The notes under the pieces: generated by a model
What the model saw: the letters and a program-made list of their open reading frames with translations, nothing else
Database searches by the model: none
Told to the model about the DNA's origin: nothing
Program-made: the position numbers and the translations under genes
DNA from: Ralstonia pickettii
Lineage (GTDB): Bacteria; Pseudomonadota; Gammaproteobacteria; Burkholderiales; Burkholderiaceae
DNA length: 64,000 nucleotides
Assembly (NCBI RefSeq): GCF_001699815.1
Contig: NZ_MCGB01000057.1
Span: 1-64,000 of the forward strand
Reading direction: 5' to 3'
Shown here: one piece after another, positions 18,241-26,329 of the stretch
How positions within the stretch are numbered: the first letter of the stretch is position 1
Layout: every line of letters starts with the position of its first letter

Positions 18241-19671
18241 TCAGTGCACCGTTTCGGAAACGGGTGCAGCGCCATGCTCCGACGTGTGCAGCAGCGAGCG
18301 GCGGCGCGCGTAGCCGAAGTACACCAGCAAGCCGATCGCGACCCACACCAAAAAGGCGATCCAGGTGACGGCCTGCAGGTGGCTCATCAGGAACAGGCAC
18401 ATGCCGATGGCCAGCAGCGGCACCACCGGCACGCCTGGGCAACGGAAGCCGCGATGAAGGTCTGGACGGGTACGGCGCAGCACCAGCACGGCAACGGCAA
18501 TCAGCGAGAACGCTGCCAGCGTTCCGATGTTGATCAGCTCAGCCAACACGTTCAGCGGCACGAATGCGGCGATCACCGCGAAGACGATGCCGACCACCCA
18601 GGTGTTCAGGAACGGCGTCGCGTAGCGCGGATGAATGTGCGACAGGCGCTTGGGCAGCAGACCGTCGCGCGACATCGCGAAGATGATGCGAGTCTGGCCA
18701 TACGCCATCACCAGGATCACCGTGGTCATGCCAATGATGGCGCCCAGATCAACAAAGCCTGCCACCCAGCTTTCGCCGGCCACTTGCAGCGCCAGCGACA
18801 CGGGGTGATCCACGCCTGCAAACTTCGCGAACGGCACGATGCCCGTCATGATGGCGGCCACCAGTACATAGAGAATCGTGCAGACCGCCAGTGAACCGAT
18901 GATGCCGATCGGCAAGTCGCGCTTGGGATTGCGCACCTCTTCGGCCGCGGACGTCACCGCATCGAAGCCGATGAAAGCGAAGAACACGATGGCCGCCGCG
19001 CCAAACACGCCTTCCATGCCGAACGGCATGAACGGCTGCCAGTTGGCCGGCTGCACATGGCGCACACCCACGACGATGAACAGCACCACCACCGTTACCT
19101 TGATCGCCACCATGATGTTGTTGGCACGCGCCGATTCGCGAATGCCAAACGACAGCAGCGTCGTGATCAGCAGCATGATCACCAGCGCCGGAAGGTTGAA
19201 CAGTGTCTGCACGCCCGGGATTGCGCCCGGAGCGGCAGTGAGCGCCACCGGCAGATGAAGGCCGAAGCCCGACAGCAGCGACTGGAAATAGCCGGACCAA
19301 CCCACCGAAACAGCAGATGTGGCCAAGCCATATTCGAGCATCAGATCCCAGCCGATGATCCAGGCGACCAGCTCGCCCATCGTGGCGTAGGCATACGTAT
19401 AGATGGAGCCCGACACGGGAATGGTCGAGGCGAATTCGGCGTAGCACAGCGCGGCAAACCCGCATGCAAGCGCTGCGATGATGAAGGACAGCGTGAGCGC
19501 CGGCCCTGCCGTCAGCGCGCCGGTGCCGGTCAGCACGAAGATGCCGGTTCCGATGATGGCGCCGACACCCAGGAAGGTCAGGTCGAGGGGCCCGAGGACT
19601 TTCTTCAGGCCGGTGTCGCTGTGGCCCGTGCGGATCATGTGATCCACGTTTTTGGTACGAAACAAACTCAT
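18241..19671 (-). CDS. Amino-acid permease, APC superfamily (cationic amino-acid transporter type)
   Basis: 476 residues with about 12 hydrophobic segments. The N-terminal MSLFRTKNVDHMI and the first-helix signature GVGAIIGTGIFVLTGTGAL are typical of the YfnA/CAT branch of the amino acid-polyamine-cation superfamily. It is an inner-membrane secondary transporter; the substrate cannot be fixed from sequence. The start at 19671 has AGGAGA 9 bases upstream. It is a single gene, with dinB on the same strand 189 bp further upstream. Confidence 0.9.
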   Translation of the reverse strand: MSLFRTKNVDHMIRTGHSDTGLKKVLGPLDLTFLGVGAIIGTGIFVLTGTGALTAGPALTLSFIIAALACGFAALCYAEFASTIPVSGSIYTYAYATMGELVAWIIGWDLMLEYGLATSAVSVGWSGYFQSLLSGFGLHLPVALTAAPGAIPGVQTLFNLPALVIMLLITTLLSFGIRESARANNIMVAIKVTVVVLFIVVGVRHVQPANWQPFMPFGMEGVFGAAAIVFFAFIGFDAVTSAAEEVRNPKRDLPIGIIGSLAVCTILYVLVAAIMTGIVPFAKFAGVDHPVSLALQVAGESWVAGFVDLGAIIGMTTVILVMAYGQTRIIFAMSRDGLLPKRLSHIHPRYATPFLNTWVVGIVFAVIAAFVPLNVLAELINIGTLAAFSLIAVAVLVLRRTRPDLHRGFRCPGVPVVPLLAIGMCLFLMSHLQAVTWIAFLVWVAIGLLVYFGYARRRSLLHTSEHGAAPVSETVH

Positions 19672-19860
19672 TACTGCGTCTCCTGTCTGCGTGCGGCCGA
19701 ATGTGACGGCATGCACTGTCGCGCACGTTTGATGCGCGGCGGCGGATTATGCAAAAAAGCGAGCATTTTACCCGCAGGCGACATTCCGCCCTTCTATCGC
19801 CGTCGTGCAGACAGGAAAATAGGACAATTCGCACCCGATTGCCGGGTCGAGGGGGCAACC

Positions 19861-20934
19861 TCAGCTGGTGGCGGCCGGGTCTTCGGCAAACAGCGGTTGC
19901 TGGCGCGCGTGCGCGTCGGACTCGTACAAGCGCACGCCCACGCCGAGCAACCGCACGGGAATGCCGCGGCGCTCAAACCCCTGCGCCAGCAACTTGGAGA
20001 ACACCGGCAAGGACACCTGGGGCGAGATGCACTCCACCGTCGTGCCACGAAAATCGGCAAAACGCAGCTTGACGTAGGTTTTGTGGATCATGTTGCCTGC
20101 GCGCGCACGCTCGACGCGGGCGGCAAGCTGCTCGACGAGGATGATCAGCTCACGCTGGCAGTCGTCGAGCGTGCGCAGATCGGTGGCGTACGTTTCTTCC
20201 ACACTGACCGACTTGCGGATCTGCGAAGGTTGCACCTGCCGATGGTCGATGCCTCGGCAAAGGTCGTGGAGCCGGAAACCGAACACGCCGAAATGCTGCT
20301 GCAAGCGGTCGGTGCCCCAGGCGCGCAAGTCACCACAGGTTTCTGCGCCCAGGCGACGCAGCTTCGCAGCGGTCACCTTGCCCACCCCGAACAGGCGGTC
20401 CACCGGCAACTCCGCAACAAACGCGTCGATCTGCTCCGGCCGCACGACGAACAGGCCATCGGGCTTGTTCCAGTCGCTGGCAATCTTGGCGATGAACTTG
20501 TTGGGCGCAACGCCCGCCGATACGGTAATGCCGATCTCTTCGCGCACGCGGCGGCGGATGTCTTCTGCGATGCGGGTGCCGCTGCCGGCGAGCATCGGGC
20601 TGTCGGTCACATCCAGATATGCCTCGTCCAGCGAGAGCGGCTCCACCAGCGGCGTGTAGCTGTGATAGATGGCGAAGATCTGGCGCGCAACCTGGCGGTA
20701 CTTCTCCATGGACGGCGGCACGATCAGCAAGTCCGGGCAGCGCTTGACGGCCTGCGCCATGGGCATCGCCGAATGAATGCCGAACTTGCGCGCTTCGTAG
20801 TTGCAAGTCGCGACCACGCCGCGCCGCTCCGGCCGTCCACCGACAGCCAGCGGCTTGCCAACGAGGCGCGGATCGTCGCGCATTTCGATGGCAGCGTAAA
20901 AACAGTCGCAGTCGCAGTGGATGATCTTTCGCAC
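19861..20934 (-). CDS. dinB: DNA polymerase IV (Y-family translesion polymerase)
   Basis: 357 residues, normal DinB length. The catalytic acidic residues are in KIIHCDCDCFYAAIE and in EPLSLDEAYLDVT. The thumb and little-finger regions follow, and the C-terminus has a beta-clamp binding peptide, RQQPLFAED. It copies past damaged bases without proofreading. The start codon is GTG, with no good ribosome-binding site and no alternative in-frame start upstream, suggesting low translation. The usual family motif is HVDMDCF; here cysteines replace Val/Met. Confidence 0.95.
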   Translation of the reverse strand: MRKIIHCDCDCFYAAIEMRDDPRLVGKPLAVGGRPERRGVVATCNYEARKFGIHSAMPMAQAVKRCPDLLIVPPSMEKYRQVARQIFAIYHSYTPLVEPLSLDEAYLDVTDSPMLAGSGTRIAEDIRRRVREEIGITVSAGVAPNKFIAKIASDWNKPDGLFVVRPEQIDAFVAELPVDRLFGVGKVTAAKLRRLGAETCGDLRAWGTDRLQQHFGVFGFRLHDLCRGIDHRQVQPSQIRKSVSVEETYATDLRTLDDCQRELIILVEQLAARVERARAGNMIHKTYVKLRFADFRGTTVECISPQVSLPVFSKLLAQGFERRGIPVRLLGVGVRLYESDAHARQQPLFAEDPAATS

Positions 20935-21104
20935 GGCACAAGGCCAGAACCGGCTGCAGGAAGCTGCGTCGGTGTCGGGCTTGCTCGTTCAGGAGGACCG
21001 CAAGCGTATCAGCTTCCGCCGGCTGCGCACGCAACGCGGCGCAACAATGCATTTCGCCGATATTGCGACGCAGCATCGGCGAATGCAGGAATCGGAAAAG
21101 CGGC

Positions 21105-21481
21105 TTAGCGGCCGATATCGTGCGCGACGGCGCCGAGTTCGTCGTTCAGGGCGCGCTGCTCGTCGCCAGACAAGCCGCCGCGATGCTGGCTGGCCATGTC
21201 GTTGGCTTCCTGGCGGATGCGGCGCAGGCGGTCGCGCAGGCCATCCGCGCGGTACGGATCGATGTAGCCCTCCGATTGGCGAACGTCGATACGGTGGAAT
21301 TCTTCTGCGAGGCGGCCCTGCACCTGATCAAAGCGCGCGCGCGGGTCCACGGGTGCAGCGCCGCGACCGGAACCGGCTCACGCACCACCACCGTTCGCGT
21401 GGGCTGCGGCGGCGCCACGACACAGCCGGTCATGGAGGCCGCCAGTACAGCACACAGGGTCACACGCGGAAGAATCGACAT
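21105..21481 (-). pseudogene. Small lipoprotein gene with an apparent single-base frameshift
   Basis: The first part (from the ATG at 21481) encodes a lipoprotein signal peptide, MSILPRVTLCAVLAASMTGC, then PPQPTRTVVVREPVPVAA. At about 21355-21365 the coherent coding frame shifts. The downstream frame (VDPRARFDQVQGRLAEEFHR, continuing to the stop at 21105) has normal GC-rich codon use and helical, charged character, while the original frame turns to Ala/Arg/Ser nonsense before stopping at 21146. Adding one base in the GCGGCGCT run restores VPVAAAPVDPRARF. This is either a real one-base deletion or a sequencing error. Function unknown; probably an outer-membrane or periplasmic lipoprotein. Confidence 0.75.
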
Positions 21482-21583
21482 GATTGGGCTCGTATTGTCG
21501 TTGTAGAAGCGCGCAGTCGCGCGGGAACTGGCGCTATCTTACGAACCGCTTCACGCAAAGCTGTGACGATTGGTAACAGCAGA

Positions 21584-21721
21584 TTACTTCCGCGACACCT
21601 CCGGTGGCTCGACGGGCGGCGGTGGCTCATCGGGCGATGGCAGATCGGGAGGAATCCCCGGCGGCGAAGGCTCGTCGGGTGGGGGAACGGTATGTGCGGG
21701 CAGCACGCAATTGACGGACAT
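21584..21721 (-). CDS. 45-residue proline-rich protein
   Basis: The product begins MSVNCVLPAH and is then almost entirely Pro/Asp/Glu (VPPPDEPSPPGIPPDLP, then PPPPVEPPEVSRK). GGAGGG lies 5-6 bases before the ATG at 21721, which supports translation. It has no membrane segment or known domain. A second proline-rich gene at 54266 shares the PPPDEP motif and similar size, which makes both more credible. Function unknown. Confidence 0.5.
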   Translation of the reverse strand: MSVNCVLPAHTVPPPDEPSPPGIPPDLPSPDEPPPPVEPPEVSRK

Positions 21722-21768
21722 GGTTTCCCTCCGGGCAAAACGCATTGACAATCTAGTACGCGATTCCC

Positions 21769-22734
21769 ATGCCAACAAGTCACTCCACCCCAGCCATGCA
21801 CGACCTGCCCACCGCCTGCTTCCAGGACCGCACGCTCATCCGCATCGGCGAGCCGCACACCGATGGCTCCATGCTGCTGCTCGCGCCTGAAGCCGGCGGC
21901 CGGCTGGTGCGCTGGCGCCATCGCGGCGAAGACATCCTCTTCTGGCCCGAGCCGGCCGATTGGTCCAATCCGGCCAAGGTCCGTGGCGGCAATCCGCTGC
22001 TGTTTCCCTTCATCGGCCGGCATTTCGTGGAGGGCGAAGTCGGCCGCTGGCGCGATGCGCGCGGTCGACTTTACACACTGCCGCAGCACGGCTTCGCCCG
22101 CGACTTGCCGTTCGAGGTGGAAGACGCAAGCGATGCGCACATCGTCCTGTTGCTGCGCGACAGCCCCCACACGCGCCAAGGCTATCCGTTCGCCTTTGAA
22201 TTTCGCGTGACGTACCAACTGATCCACGATGGGCTGGAAGCAACCCTCTCCGTCAAGCATCTGGACGAAAGCGACGCGCATGCCCCGATGCCCTTCTACG
22301 CCGGTCATCATTTCTACCTGGCGCTCCCGCATGCATTGCGTGGCGCCACCGAGCTGCTGATGCCGCCGGCTCGGCTGTCGCGCCAACTGCCCGATGGCAG
22401 TCTAGACAGACCCGAGCCAGGGCGCCGGACCTACCAGCTCGACGACCCGGCGCTGCAAGACCGCTATCACCTGCTCGACGACACCGGCGTGGCCACGCTC
22501 GTCATCCCGCCGCATGCGCAAGCGCCGCTCGGCCGGCGCATTCGTATCGAGGTAGACGGCGCACCGGTGCCCTGGCACGCCATCACCACCTGGACAGAAA
22601 ACGCCACGTCGGACTTCTACTGCGTCGAACCATGGATGGGCCTGCCGAATGCGATCCACCACGGCGAGGGCTTGCACCTGCTCGCGCCCGGTGAGACCCG
22701 ACAGGCAACCTGTCGCATGCGGATCGCACGGTAG
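21769..22734 (+). CDS. Aldose 1-epimerase (mutarotase) family protein
   Basis: 321 residues from 21769; an ATG at 21796 (MHDLPTACF) is equally possible, as neither start has a clear ribosome-binding site. The galactose-mutarotase fold is suggested by GGNPLLFPFIGRH, LPQHGFARDLPFEVE, a catalytic-type His in PFYAGHHFYLALP, and the terminal DFYCVEPWMGLPNA with its conserved Glu. It acts on a cytoplasmic sugar or sugar phosphate; the exact substrate is not evident. It is convergent with the AhpD-like gene, with 9 bp between stops. Confidence 0.85.
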   Translation: MPTSHSTPAMHDLPTACFQDRTLIRIGEPHTDGSMLLLAPEAGGRLVRWRHRGEDILFWPEPADWSNPAKVRGGNPLLFPFIGRHFVEGEVGRWRDARGRLYTLPQHGFARDLPFEVEDASDAHIVLLLRDSPHTRQGYPFAFEFRVTYQLIHDGLEATLSVKHLDESDAHAPMPFYAGHHFYLALPHALRGATELLMPPARLSRQLPDGSLDRPEPGRRTYQLDDPALQDRYHLLDDTGVATLVIPPHAQAPLGRRIRIEVDGAPVPWHAITTWTENATSDFYCVEPWMGLPNAIHHGEGLHLLAPGETRQATCRMRIAR

Positions 22735-22743
22735 CCGACGCGG

Positions 22744-23079
22744 TCAGGCCTTCTCGTAGGCCTGCACGGCGTCCATCACGCGCGCCGAGTACACCAACGC
22801 TGCCCCGGCATTGAGCGAGATCGCCACGCTCAGCGCGTCGGCAATCTCCTCATGCGTTGCGCCATGCTTGATCGCCTCGGCCGTGTGCACAGTGATACAG
22901 CCATCGCAACGCGTGGTCACCGCCACGGCCAGCGCGATCAGCTCACGCGTCTTCGCGTCGAGACTGCCCGTCGTGGCAGCCGACAGCGTCTTATAGCCCT
23001 TGACGGTATCCGGCGTGATCTGACCGATCTCGCCAATGCGACCCAGCAATTCCTTCCGATACTCGACCCAGTTCAGCAT
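22744..23079 (-). CDS. AhpD-like carboxymuconolactone decarboxylase family protein
   Basis: 111 residues. The CxxC-x3-H redox motif is present as RCDGCITVH, within the helical AhpD fold (ELIALAVAVTTRCDGC, then EAIKHGATHEEIADALSVAI). Such proteins act as peroxidase-like or thiol-disulfide enzymes. The ATG at 23079 has GGAG upstream. An AraC-family regulator gene is divergent 115 bp away, so this gene is its most likely target. Confidence 0.9.
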   Translation of the reverse strand: MLNWVEYRKELLGRIGEIGQITPDTVKGYKTLSAATTGSLDAKTRELIALAVAVTTRCDGCITVHTAEAIKHGATHEEIADALSVAISLNAGAALVYSARVMDAVQAYEKA

Positions 23080-23194
23080 GATGTGCTCCGGTGGTGTGGC
23101 GCTGGCCTGATGTCGGCGCCGTTGGAAAGAGTATTGTCTTTAAGGGCGATCCACTGAATACTTCTTTCACGCAATTTCTGTCGAAATCGTCTCA

Positions 23195-24109
23195 ATGGAC
23201 GCGCTCAGTCAATTCATACAGCTCACCCGGCCGCAGGCCAGCCTCGATTTGCGCTGCCTGTTCCAGGGACCGTTCTCGATCCCACATGATCCGGAGCCGA
23301 ATGGTCAGGTGCCGTTCCACCTGGTGCTCTCGGGCAGATGCCTCGTCGACACCGGCGGCCGCACGCTCTCACTGCACGAAGGCGATTTCATCCTGTTCCC
23401 GCACGGCGAGGCACACACGATTCACGACCCCGGCGCTGCCGACGCACCCACGCGAAAACCCCGCGCATCGCACGATGGCATGCTGCCGGTTCGCCAAACT
23501 GGCCGCGGTGCCGCGGAGGTCGATCTGCTGTGCGGCCGCTTCGTCCACGAACACGGCTCGACCACGCTGCTGGTGCGTACGCTGCCCGACCCACTGCACG
23601 TGTCATTGAGTGATAGCGCGTCGTTTCCGGCGCTGCAAGCACTCATTGGGCTGATGCGCGACGAAGCCGAAACGCGCGCGCCCGGCACGCTGGCGATCGT
23701 TACCTCACTGAGCCAGGCGTTGCTCACAATGGCACTGCGCGTCTACGGCCAGCGGGAAAACGCGAGCCCCGGCACGCTGACGCTGCTATCAGACGCGCGC
23801 CTCGGCCCATCCGTACAAGCCATGCTCGGTGCGCCCGAACGCGCATGGACCATCGACAGCCTCGCCGATCTGGCGGCCATGTCCCGCGCCACCTACGCGC
23901 GACACTTCAAGGCGCGCGCCGATATGACGGTGTGGGACTTTCTCACGCGCGTGCGCATGACGCTCGCGTGCGACGCGTTGATCCATACGCGGCTCAGCGC
24001 AGGCGAAATCGGCGCGCGTGTCGGCTATCAATCGGAGGCGGCGTTCGGCAAGGCGTTCAAGCAACAACTGGGAATGACGCCAGCGCGGTATCGGCGGGCG
24101 ACGAGTTGA
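23195..24109 (+). CDS. AraC-family transcriptional regulator with cupin sensor domain
   Basis: 304 residues. The N-terminal half is a cupin (PFHLVLSGRCLVDT, then LHEGDFILFPHGEAHTI). The C-terminal AraC double helix-turn-helix includes WTIDSLADLAAMSRATYARH and GEIGARVGYQSEAAFGKAFK, ending GMTPARYRR. The pair AraC-cupin / divergent AhpD-like protein is common in proteobacteria and suggests control of that redox gene. No ribosome-binding site is evident at the ATG. Confidence 0.9.
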   Translation: MDALSQFIQLTRPQASLDLRCLFQGPFSIPHDPEPNGQVPFHLVLSGRCLVDTGGRTLSLHEGDFILFPHGEAHTIHDPGAADAPTRKPRASHDGMLPVRQTGRGAAEVDLLCGRFVHEHGSTTLLVRTLPDPLHVSLSDSASFPALQALIGLMRDEAETRAPGTLAIVTSLSQALLTMALRVYGQRENASPGTLTLLSDARLGPSVQAMLGAPERAWTIDSLADLAAMSRATYARHFKARADMTVWDFLTRVRMTLACDALIHTRLSAGEIGARVGYQSEAAFGKAFKQQLGMTPARYRRATS

Positions 24110-24134
24110 TCATCCTCCCGCGTCGCCACCTTCG

Positions 24135-24590
24135 CTAGCGCTCTGGCTTGCGGCGAATGCCCGTTTTCGCGGTGCCTTGCGGCAGGTTGGACTCGCGTGC
24201 AGGGCGCGTTCCGGTCGCCACCCATTCGCCGTAGAAATCGATCTTGCTGTCGATCAACGCGAGCGAGCGCGTCCACTCGGCAATCGTCTGCGTCACCTGC
24301 GCGCGGTGTGCAACCAGCAGCGCATGCCGAGCTTTCAGGGCGCTGCGGCCCTCGCACACCAGCGCCGTATATTCGCGCATCTGCGCGACCGACATCCCCG
24401 AACTGCGCAGGCGCTCCATCAACTCGAGCCAGTTGACGTGCTGCTCGGTATACACACGTCGGACCGCCGCATCGCGCGCAACGCCAGGAATCAACCCCTG
24501 CGTCTCGTACCAACGAATCGTATGAATGCTGCGGCCCGTGCGTTCAGCCAGGGCACCGATCAGCAATCGAGCCGGGTCGCGCTCAGCCAT
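24135..24590 (-). CDS. MerR-family transcriptional regulator
   Basis: 151 residues. The N-terminal MerR helix-turn-helix reads LIGALAERTGRSIHTIRWYE, then the wing TQGLIPGVARDAAVRRVYT. The long dimerisation helix covers about residues 75-115. The C-terminus lacks a cysteine-based metal site. Its start overlaps the stop of the upstream NTF2-like gene by 8 bases, so the two are co-translated. Confidence 0.88.
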   Translation of the reverse strand: MAERDPARLLIGALAERTGRSIHTIRWYETQGLIPGVARDAAVRRVYTEQHVNWLELMERLRSSGMSVAQMREYTALVCEGRSALKARHALLVAHRAQVTQTIAEWTRSLALIDSKIDFYGEWVATGTRPARESNLPQGTAKTGIRRKPER

Positions 24591-25008
24591 GGGACTCGAT
24601 GCAGACGACCGCCGGATCGCCGAGTGCCCGGTTGACGAGATCGGTGTCGAAGTATTCGATCAGTTCGCGCATCTTGCCCTCCGGCATGTGGATGACGAAA
24701 CAGTACTGATTGTTATAGGCAACACCATCGCGCGTCGTGTTGCGACCTTGCGCTTCGACGACCACGGTCTCGCCATCGGCAGTGAAGCGGCTGGCAACCG
24801 TAGTGATGCGCCCGAGCTTCGCGCGTAGCGGAGCGAACAGTTCGCCCGGCACCGCCTGCTTGCCAGCATAGCGTCGCGACCACAGCGTCGTACCGGTGCA
24901 AACCCAACAGAAATCATCCGTCATGAGATCAACGAAGGGCTTGGCGTAGCTGGTAGCGAGCTCGGCAAAAGCGGCCTGCAATATCGGCTTGTTCTCGAGC
25001 GCGTTCAT
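24583..25008 (-). CDS. NTF2/SnoaL-like protein (DUF4440/ketosteroid isomerase-like fold)
   Basis: 141 residues with the cone-shaped NTF2-like pattern: the helix ALENKPILQAAFAELATSYA, then FVDLMTDDFCWVCTGTT, strands VVVEAQGRNTTRDGVAYNNQ and YCFVIHMPEGKM, and ending REYFDT-like (LIEYFDTDLVNRAL). AGGAG sits 7 bases before the ATG at 25008. It is the first gene of a two-gene unit with a MerR regulator. Such proteins often bind or isomerise small hydrophobic ligands; the substrate is unknown. Confidence 0.82.
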   Translation of the reverse strand: MNALENKPILQAAFAELATSYAKPFVDLMTDDFCWVCTGTTLWSRRYAGKQAVPGELFAPLRAKLGRITTVASRFTADGETVVVEAQGRNTTRDGVAYNNQYCFVIHMPEGKMRELIEYFDTDLVNRALGDPAVVCIESHG

Positions 25009-25157
25009 GGGAGTCTCCTGGTGTGAACGCTTCGATTACAGGTGCTAGAGCGCACTCTAGCGCAAGGACTTTCTCCGTCGCTGCCATGAGCAACCCGCCC
25101 CCACGGTGCTTGCTCAAACTGCGAGCGAACTACTAGTCATCGGCGCCACGCCTCTGT

Positions 25158-25163
25158 TATACT
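25158..25163 (+). promoter_or_regulatory. -10 element of the tRNA-Pro gene
   Basis: TATACT lies 10 bases before the mature 5' end of the tRNA. The GC-rich TTTCAGGC between them could act as a stringent-control discriminator. The -35 is weak. Confidence 0.55.
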
Positions 25164-25172
25164 TTCAGGCTT

Positions 25173-25251
<79 letters not shown>

Positions 25252-25253
25252 AC

Positions 25254-25291
25254 AAAAGCCCGCGTAACGGATCACGTTACGCGGGCTTTTT
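25254..25291 (+). terminator. Rho-independent terminator after tRNA-Pro
   Basis: A 16-bp perfect stem, from AAAAGCCCGCGTAACG and its complement, encloses a 5-base loop and ends in a T run. It can also stop minus-strand transcripts coming from the ihfA-merR side. Confidence 0.93.
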
Positions 25292-25328
25292 CGTTTCTAT
25301 CTGCGCGCTTCTTGTCTGCAATATCGGC

Positions 25329-25760
25329 TTATGGCTTGTCGGTACGCAGCAATTCCAACACGGCCGACAACGCACGCCGCAAGCTCTGAACGTCAACCGA
25401 ACCGCTTGCAGCAGCGGGCGTCGATGCCGCAACATCCATCTCCGGCTCATCGGCCTCGACCGGCGACGCAGCCGCCGTACCATGCCGCAACTCATCCAGC
25501 CGATTCCGCGCGCCATTGATCGTGAAGCCCTGCTCGTACAGCAGCTCGCGAATACGCCGGATCAGCAGCACCTCATGATGCTGGTAGTAGCGCCGATTGC
25601 CGCGCCGCTTGACGGGCTTGAGCTGAGTGAACTCCTGCTCCCAGTAGCGCAGCACGTGCGGCTTGACAGCGCACAAGTCACTGACCTCACCAATGGTGAA
25701 GTAGCGTTTGGCAGGAATCGGCGGCAGGTTGACCCGCTCCGTGTGTTTATCGGCGGCCAT
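25329..25760 (-). CDS. MerR-family regulator downstream of ihfA
   Basis: 143 residues. The helix-turn-helix reads YFTIGEVSDLCAVKPHVLRY, followed by WEQEFTQLKPVKRRGNRRYY and the helix VLLIRRIRELLYEQGFTI. This MerR type lying directly after ihfA is a conserved arrangement in beta- and gammaproteobacteria; its ligand and targets are not known. The C-terminal 50 residues are a low-complexity Ala/Ser/Glu linker plus a short helix. The gene starts 74 bp after the ihfA stop with no clear ribosome-binding site. Confidence 0.9.
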   Translation of the reverse strand: MAADKHTERVNLPPIPAKRYFTIGEVSDLCAVKPHVLRYWEQEFTQLKPVKRRGNRRYYQHHEVLLIRRIRELLYEQGFTINGARNRLDELRHGTAAASPVEADEPEMDVAASTPAAASGSVDVQSLRRALSAVLELLRTDKP

Positions 25761-25834
25761 ACAGGGCTGAGCTACAGGGCTGGCGAAAGAGGCGGATTGA
25801 ACAGACGGCGGCTGAACGAAATCACGTAGCAGAA

Positions 25835-26251
25835 TTACCCGATGTCGACCGGCAGCGGCTCGACGCGCTCTTCAACGAGCGCCTTGAGCTTTTGGCTCGC
25901 GTGGAACGTAACGACGCGACGCGCGGTGATGGGAATGATCTCGCCCGTCTTCGGATTTCGGCCCGGGCGCTGCGGCTTGTCGCGCAACTGGAAGTTGCCG
26001 AAGCCAGACAGCTTGACGCTGTCACCCTGCTCGAGCGCCTCGCGAATCACGTCGAAAAACGCTTCGACCATGTCCTTCGATTCACGCTTGTTCAAGCCGA
26101 CCTGCTCGAACAGCATCTCGGCAAGCTCGGCCTTGGTAAGCGTCGGCACATCCTGACCGCGCGCATCACGCGCGTCGGCCAGAGCAGACGAAGAGGAACC
26201 GAGCGAGTCGTCCAAGGAGGCTGCCAATGCAGGCGCGTGTTGATCGTTCAT
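25835..26251 (-). CDS. ihfA: Integration host factor alpha subunit
   Basis: 138 residues; the usual IhfA is about 100. The core begins at about residue 37 ([20 protein letters not shown]) and contains the DNA-bending arm with the intercalating proline in [14 protein letters not shown]. With IhfB it forms a heterodimer that bends DNA sharply. The first 36 residues are an Ala/Ser/Asp-rich extension; the ATG at 26251 lacks a good ribosome-binding site, so a shorter form starting near the core cannot be excluded. It follows pheT by 78 bp, as in E. coli. Confidence 0.94.
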   Translation of the reverse strand: MNDQHAPALAASLDDSLGSSSSALADARDARGQDVPTLTKAELAEMLFEQVGLNKRESKDMVEAFFDVIREALEQGDSVKLSGFGNFQLRDKPQRPGRNPKTGEIIPITARRVVTFHASQKLKALVEERVEPLPVDIG

Positions 26252-26329
26252 AGGATTCGCTTGGCGTATTCGATCCGAATGCGGAGGTTCGTTCGAGCTG
26301 TCTCTAGCGCAGTGCGGACGTCTGCGACG

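Noticed and set aside
19057-21108. 683-residue plus-strand frame across the permease and dinB
   Set aside because: It spans two well-supported minus-strand genes and the gap between them; composition is shadow-like.
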